A DNA stretch of 64,000 nt, taken from assembly GCF_015627125.1 (NCBI RefSeq), contig NZ_VTDO01000003.1:199769-263768 (forward strand), written 5' to 3'. Under the pieces are notes generated by a model. It searched no databases and had not been told where the DNA came from. It saw nothing but the letters and a program-made list of their open reading frames with translations. Positions 59,657-64,000 of this stretch are shown piece after piece (position 1 is the first letter of the stretch; each line of letters starts with the position of its first letter). This DNA comes from Acinetobacter rathckeae (GTDB lineage Bacteria > Pseudomonadota > Gammaproteobacteria > Pseudomonadales > Moraxellaceae). The translations under genes and the position numbers were made by a program.

Positions 59657-60547
59657 ATGAAGCATCTATATCTATTTACAGTTGTTATGTCATGTGGTTT
59701 TTTTGGAGGAATTTCACAGACGTATGCAACAGATACATTAACAAAAATTAAAGAACGTGGGGCAATTGTAATAGGGCACCGTGATTCGTCTATTCCAATG
59801 TCATATACAGCAAATGGTCAGGTGTTAGGCTATGCTATTGATGTCTGTAAAAGTGTTGTAGATGTGATTAAAGCAGAGCATCATTTACCTGATTTGCGGG
59901 TAGAGTACCAAGTGGTGAATGCAAAAAAACGCATGTCAGATTTAAATGATGGCAAGATTGATATGGAATGTGGTTCGACCATACATACCATGTTTCGTCA
60001 AAAGCAAGTCGACTTCTCAATCAATTACTTTGTTTCAGAAGTGCGAATGTTAGTCAGAGCCAATTCAGGTCTGAGAAGTTTTGCTGATTTAAATGGTCGA
60101 ACGGTGGTGACCACAGAAGGTGTAACGGCTGATAAGTATATTAAACAAAATGCCAAAGGTGCACAAATTGATGTAAAGCATGTCTATGGTCAAGATGATG
60201 CTGAATCTTTTGCTATTTTTGAGTTGGGGCAGGCAGATGCATTTATTCTGGATGAAAATGCATTGGTTGGTTTTATACATCAATCAGTGCGCCCTAAGCG
60301 TTTTGAGGTGGTTGGGCCAGTATTATCTGTAGGGCCATATGGCGTGATGTTTGCTAAAGATGATGCTCGGATGAAACTACTTGTTGATCGTGTCATTATA
60401 TCTATGTGGACATCTGGTCAAATGGATAAACTGTATAAAAAGTGGTTTTTATCAGCGATACCTCCACAGAGCCTTCCTTTGAATTTACCAAAAAGTGAGT
60501 CTTTTAAACGCTTAGAAGCACATCCTAATGATTCTGGTGTAATTTAA
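59657..60547 (+). CDS. Periplasmic amino-acid-binding protein, GltI-like
   Basis: 296 residues with a signal peptide ending TYA near residue 24 and a family 3 binding-protein fold: GHRDSSIPMSYTANGQVLGYAIDVCK, KRMSDLNDGKIDMECGSTIHT, NGRTVVTTEGVTADKYI, FAIFELGQADAFILDENALVGF and the long C-terminal MDKLYKKWFLSAIPP. These match glutamate/aspartate-binding proteins (GltI/AatJ). The permease and ATPase genes are not adjacent, so it may be an orphan component. The promoter would lie in the AT-rich gap upstream. Confidence 0.88.
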   Translation: MKHLYLFTVVMSCGFFGGISQTYATDTLTKIKERGAIVIGHRDSSIPMSYTANGQVLGYAIDVCKSVVDVIKAEHHLPDLRVEYQVVNAKKRMSDLNDGKIDMECGSTIHTMFRQKQVDFSINYFVSEVRMLVRANSGLRSFADLNGRTVVTTEGVTADKYIKQNAKGAQIDVKHVYGQDDAESFAIFELGQADAFILDENALVGFIHQSVRPKRFEVVGPVLSVGPYGVMFAKDDARMKLLVDRVIISMWTSGQMDKLYKKWFLSAIPPQSLPLNLPKSESFKRLEAHPNDSGVI

Positions 60548-60646
60548 TTGAGTAGAAGGATCAGCGAAGATCTGATCCTAGATATTTCTGCGTTACCAAT
60601 AGGGTGCTAATTTTTAGTTTTTGATGATGTGAAATATATACTCTAT

Positions 60647-61426
60647 TTAAAGGGCTAAAAAGCCTTTGATCCATGCCCACGTGAGTACAGAGGCAAGTAC
60701 GCCTAAAAACATACACACTTTCATGACTAGGGGGAGATCTTTCCAACGTGCTTGTGCATAGCCATGACGATATAGTATTTCTGGCTTATTCATTCCTGTA
60801 ATGAGGCTACCAATGCCCAAAATAAATCCACAAGGTGCAATCAGCGAAAAAATCCAGACCTTGTGGATTGTGCCATAGTAGATGGTGTAACAAAGATAAC
60901 TACAGACAGCGATGAGTACAGCACCAATCATTCTGCTTTTTAAACGGTCTTGAGCAAACATTTGAGCGATTTCTGCTTCATTCACAACGGTATGTGTTTT
61001 CTCAATATCGGGCACAGTTTGTTGTAAGTTTTTAATGGCATTGTAGAGTGCCAGAGATTTTTTAAATGTTTTGAAGCTGTAGTAAACCAAAAATACAAAG
61101 AGAAGGGCAACAAAGCCCATATACCAAAAGTTAGAGATCGCCACAGCAGTCATAATAATGGTTAATAGACTACAGCTAAACATCATAATGACCGAGCCAA
61201 TTGTGCTGATGCGTTGCTGTATTAATACAAATCGTTTTCGGGTGGAGAACTGACTAGAATCTACACCATAAGGTAGCCTTCCTAAAAATGTATCAATGAT
61301 GAAGTCAAAGCTATTGTCGGTACGCTGAACGCCTACGCCGTGTTGAACAATGTCTTGTAGTGCTTCTATTTCATCTGCATATTGAATTTCAGTCTGTTTC
61401 GGAGTGAATGCTGTGTGGTTATTCAT
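60647..61426 (-). CDS. Unknown membrane protein
   Basis: 259 residues with about four to five hydrophobic segments (near 77-97, 102-120, 168-186, 190-212 and 238-256) and a hydrophilic N-terminus of about 70 residues. I recognise no domain. It ends 100 bases from the convergent GltI-like gene and stands alone. The start ATG 61426 lacks a strong ribosome site. Confidence 0.72.
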   Translation of the reverse strand: MNNHTAFTPKQTEIQYADEIEALQDIVQHGVGVQRTDNSFDFIIDTFLGRLPYGVDSSQFSTRKRFVLIQQRISTIGSVIMMFSCSLLTIIMTAVAISNFWYMGFVALLFVFLVYYSFKTFKKSLALYNAIKNLQQTVPDIEKTHTVVNEAEIAQMFAQDRLKSRMIGAVLIAVCSYLCYTIYYGTIHKVWIFSLIAPCGFILGIGSLITGMNKPEILYRHGYAQARWKDLPLVMKVCMFLGVLASVLTWAWIKGFLAL

Positions 61427-61581
61427 ATGATTATCACTATTTTAATTTTGAATATATAATAACCTAGATAAGTGTGATGTAAATATCATTTCCTAAGGCT
61501 ATTATTTTGTCTGTTTGATGCTTTTATACCAATATAGCCTTTGTGATAAAATCATTTTTATTTAGGTGGTCAAGAAAAGTC

Positions 61582-61842
61582 ATGTCTGATTCGGCAACAA
61601 CGGTACATATTCAACTAGATACCAAAGGGTTGTATTGCCCAGACCCTATTATGATGCTCAGACAAGCCATTCGTAAGTTAAATGTGGGGGAGGTGGTGGA
61701 AGTGATTGCGACAGATCCATCGACTTCATGGGATATTCCACGTTTTTGTGTGCATATGAATCATGAGTTATTGTTGCAAGAGCAAATGATGTCTGAGCAA
61801 CAAAAAAAGCAATACCGCTATTTGGTGAAAAAAGGTGGATAA
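61582..61842 (+). CDS. tusA: TusA-family sulfurtransferase
   Basis: 86 residues from ATG 61582 (frame extends to 61543). The TusA/SirA signature CPDP in KGLYCPDPIMMLRQAIRKL carries the persulfide cysteine, followed by GEVVEVIATDPSTSWDIPRFC. TusA relays sulfur for tRNA thiolation and other uses. The other tus genes are not nearby, which is normal for TusA. A hairpin separates it from ETF-QO. Confidence 0.9.
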   Translation: MSDSATTVHIQLDTKGLYCPDPIMMLRQAIRKLNVGEVVEVIATDPSTSWDIPRFCVHMNHELLLQEQMMSEQQKKQYRYLVKKGG

Positions 61843-61846
61843 AACA

Positions 61847-61871
61847 TCGGCCATAAATGCATTATGGCCGA
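61847..61871. terminator. Hairpin between tusA and ETF-QO
   Basis: Ten-base perfect arms TCGGCCATAA / TTATGGCCGA with a five-base loop sit between convergent stops. No long T-run follows, so efficiency is uncertain. Confidence 0.6.
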
Positions 61872-61880
61872 AGTGTTGAC

Positions 61881-63593
61881 TTACATGTTTGGATAGTTTG
61901 GCCCACCGCCACCTTCAGGTGTTACCCAAGTAATGTTTTGTGATGGGTCTTTAATATCACAGGTTTTACAGTGTACGCAGTTGGTGGCATTAATTTGAAA
62001 ACGTGGGGCTTGGTTTTCTTCTTCCACAATTTCATATACCCCCGCAGGGCAGTAACGCTGTGCAGGTTCGTCCCATTTTGGCAAGTTCACTGCTACAGGA
62101 ATATCTGCATCGGTCAGTTTTAAATGGGAGGGCTGATTTTCTTCATGCACCGTGTTTGAAATAAATACCGATGATAAGCGGTCAAAGGTCAGTACGCCAT
62201 CTGCTTTTGGATAGGTTGGTTTGAAATTAACTGCATCTGTGGTTTTCAGTGCAGAAAAATCTTCCACACGGTCGTGTAATGTAAAGGGTACTTTAAAGAC
62301 ATTTTGGTCAATAAAGTTAAATGCACCACCGAGGAATGTCCCAAACTTATGCATGGCAGGGCCAAAGTTACGGCTATTGTAGAGTTCTTCTTTTAGCCAA
62401 CTTTGATCAAACTTTTCTGTATAGGCAACGGTTTCTTTAATGAAGTGGTCTTCGCCTTCCGTGACACGTGCAATCGCCAGCTCACCCCCTTGGGCCACAC
62501 CTTGAGCAATGGCTTCAAACACAGCTTCAGCACACAGCATGCCTGATTTCATGGCAGTATGTGAGCCTTTGATTTTTGCAAAGTTTAGAAAACCTGCGTC
62601 ATCACCAATGAGGCAACCACCTGCAAATGTGAGTTTTGGTAAGGCATTGAAGCCACCTTTGACCACAGCACGTGCGCCATAAGACACTCGTTTGCCACCC
62701 TCTAGAAATTGCTTAATTAGCGGGTGGGTTTTCCAACGTTGCATTTCCATAAATGGGTACATGTGTGGATTTTGGTAAGATAAATCAACAATCATACCCA
62801 AAGTCACTTGGTTGTTTTCTGCGTGATATAACCACCAGCCACCAGACGATCCAGTTTCAGTCAAAGGCCAACCTGCACCGTGCATCACCAAACCTTCTTG
62901 ATGTTTTGCAGGGTCAATATCCCAAAGTTCTTTAATACCAATGCCGTAATGTTGTGGGTCGGCATCTTGATCTAAGTTGAATTTTTTAATCAGTTGTTTA
63001 CCTAAGCTACCGCGACACCCTTCGGCAAATAAAGTATATTTTGCATGAAGTTCATAACCTGGGGTAAAGTTTGCTGTGGGTTCGCCATCTTTACCTACAC
63101 CCATGTCACCTGTTTGAATGCCTTTGACTGTGCCATCTTCATGGTACAAAATATCTGATGCGGCAAAGCCAGGAAATACAGCTACTTCAAGCTCTTCGGC
63201 TTTTTCACCGAGCCAACGTACCACATTGCCTAAAGACACAATATAGTTGCCTTGGTTGTGCATGGTCTTTGGTACAAAAGCATGTGGCATTTCTTGATGC
63301 TTTTGTTCCGACATTAAGAAGTAGGTTTTATCTTGTGTAACCGCCACGTTTAATGGGGCATTTTCTTCTTTCCAGTTGGGGAAAAGTTCATCTAATGCAC
63401 GTGGTTCAAGCACAGCACCCGATAAAATGTGTGCCCCCACTTCAGAGCCTTTTTCTACGACACATACGCTTAAATCAGGTAAATCGTTTTCAATTGCTAG
63501 CTGACGAATTTTAATGGCTGCAGACAGTCCCGCAGGGCCTGCACCAACAATAACAACGTCAAACTCCATCGATTCACGTTCGATGTGTTCCAT
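61881..63593 (-). CDS. etfD: Electron transfer flavoprotein-ubiquinone oxidoreductase
   Basis: 570 residues. This inner-membrane-associated FAD and [4Fe-4S] protein passes electrons from ETF to ubiquinone during fatty acid and amino acid oxidation. The FAD motif GAGPAGLSAA is near residue 17; HILSGAVLEPRALDELFP and HYGIGIKELWDI are family blocks. The C-terminal cluster CPAGVYE and CVHCKTCDIKDPSQNITW supplies the Fe-S cysteines, and the end GGGGPNYPNM is canonical. AGGAG precedes ATG 63593. The etfAB genes are not in the window. Confidence 0.96.
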   Translation of the reverse strand: MEHIERESMEFDVVIVGAGPAGLSAAIKIRQLAIENDLPDLSVCVVEKGSEVGAHILSGAVLEPRALDELFPNWKEENAPLNVAVTQDKTYFLMSEQKHQEMPHAFVPKTMHNQGNYIVSLGNVVRWLGEKAEELEVAVFPGFAASDILYHEDGTVKGIQTGDMGVGKDGEPTANFTPGYELHAKYTLFAEGCRGSLGKQLIKKFNLDQDADPQHYGIGIKELWDIDPAKHQEGLVMHGAGWPLTETGSSGGWWLYHAENNQVTLGMIVDLSYQNPHMYPFMEMQRWKTHPLIKQFLEGGKRVSYGARAVVKGGFNALPKLTFAGGCLIGDDAGFLNFAKIKGSHTAMKSGMLCAEAVFEAIAQGVAQGGELAIARVTEGEDHFIKETVAYTEKFDQSWLKEELYNSRNFGPAMHKFGTFLGGAFNFIDQNVFKVPFTLHDRVEDFSALKTTDAVNFKPTYPKADGVLTFDRLSSVFISNTVHEENQPSHLKLTDADIPVAVNLPKWDEPAQRYCPAGVYEIVEEENQAPRFQINATNCVHCKTCDIKDPSQNITWVTPEGGGGPNYPNM

Positions 63594-63759
63594 GTAGGAC
63601 TCCTCATATTTTTAAAGGTGGCCACCAAATCATTCAATTATGGCGCTGCCATGAGTATTTTGCATAGTGCCTAGACCACAATGCATGTTGTGGCTCATTT
63701 TGGGTTACTATAGCGGTAAACATAGCTCTATATTTTCTGTCAAATGAGGCATAAAAGCG

Positions 63760-64000
63760 ATGGTAAATGACGAAATTTGCCCTGATTTGTGTAAGAAAAA
63801 TACACATATGGCCAATAAATTGGTGCAAATAGCAGAGCATGCCCCAAACTTAGGCGCTATTTTAGCACATACAGATATTCCACCACTACATACATGGCAA
63901 CCCAAATATTGTGGTGAAATGGATTTATGCATTCGTGCCGATGGTACATGGTGGCACGAAGGGCAACAGATGCAGCGTGAGGCTTTGGTGCGACAGTTCT
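63760..64000 (+). CDS. DUF1285 family protein, 3' end cut by the window edge
   Basis: The first 80 codons of an open frame start at ATG 63760. The segment PKYCGEMDLCIRADGTWWHEG followed by MQREALVRQF matches the conserved start of DUF1285 proteins. It continues past the window. The function of the family is unknown; its divergence from ETF-QO is not a known fixed arrangement. The ribosome site is weak (GAGGC, about 13 bases upstream). Confidence 0.82.
   Translation, partial: MVNDEICPDLCKKNTHMANKLVQIAEHAPNLGAILAHTDIPPLHTWQPKYCGEMDLCIRADGTWWHEGQQMQREALVRQF

Noticed and set aside
63634..63932. Minus-strand frames between ETF-QO and the right edge
   Set aside because: They are shadows of the DUF1285 gene on the + strand, which has a recognisable family motif.

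Overview
The window looks like a stretch of an Acinetobacter-type gammaproteobacterial chromosome. The DNA is AT-rich. Core genes (rpsO-pnp, recCBD, nadC/nadAB with a Nudix-type regulator, thiC under a TPP riboswitch, priA, lnt-corC, ETF-QO, hslO, a Kef-type antiporter) resemble Acinetobacter genes in sequence and arrangement. The genus call is an inference from protein similarity, because no rRNA or tRNA is present.

Layout. (1) 1-10,200: a 5'-truncated unknown gene followed at once by a ~3,000-residue RTX protein carrying an internal serralysin-type (M10) zinc protease domain. No type I secretion genes lie in the window. (2) 10,200-17,300: a Fur-box-preceded TonB receptor, then the de novo NAD block nadC-nadQ-like regulator / nadA-nadB, with three copies of a shared palindrome near the promoters. 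(3) 17,300-27,800: a small membrane protein and the recC-recB-recD operon. (4) 27,800-33,800: thiC with its TPP riboswitch, a ~750 bp gene-poor stretch with an orphan terminator, a DOPA-dioxygenase-like small protein, and rpsO-pnp. (5) 33,800-38,450: a CorA-type transporter, a second TonB receptor and a Cof-type phosphatase. (6) 38,450-45,910: the most interesting block. A PheC-like periplasmic protein is divergent from a tight four-gene operon (HAD phosphatase, alpha/beta hydrolase, two SMR-like membrane proteins). That operon converges, one base apart, on a three-gene operon (class III aminotransferase, GNAT-like acyltransferase, arginase-fold hydrolase) preceded by a 43-bp dyad and a MipA/OmpV porin-like gene. 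Together this looks like a make-and-export pathway for a small nitrogen-containing metabolite that I cannot assign to a known product. (7) 46,000-48,900: hslO and a KefB/C-type antiporter. (8) 49,300-52,200: a decayed P2-like prophage island (Ogr/Delta activator, S24 repressor with paired operators, holin) that carries a complete intracellular-type levansucrase. (9) 52,480-64,000: an AT-rich ABC exporter, then mostly housekeeping genes (priA, lnt, corC, a GltI-like binding protein, a tusA-like gene, ETF-QO) and the start of a DUF1285 gene cut by the window edge.

No insertion sequences, CRISPR arrays, tRNAs or rRNAs were recognised. Start codons were moved inward from the longest open frame where a ribosome binding site or family length supported it; each such case is stated.
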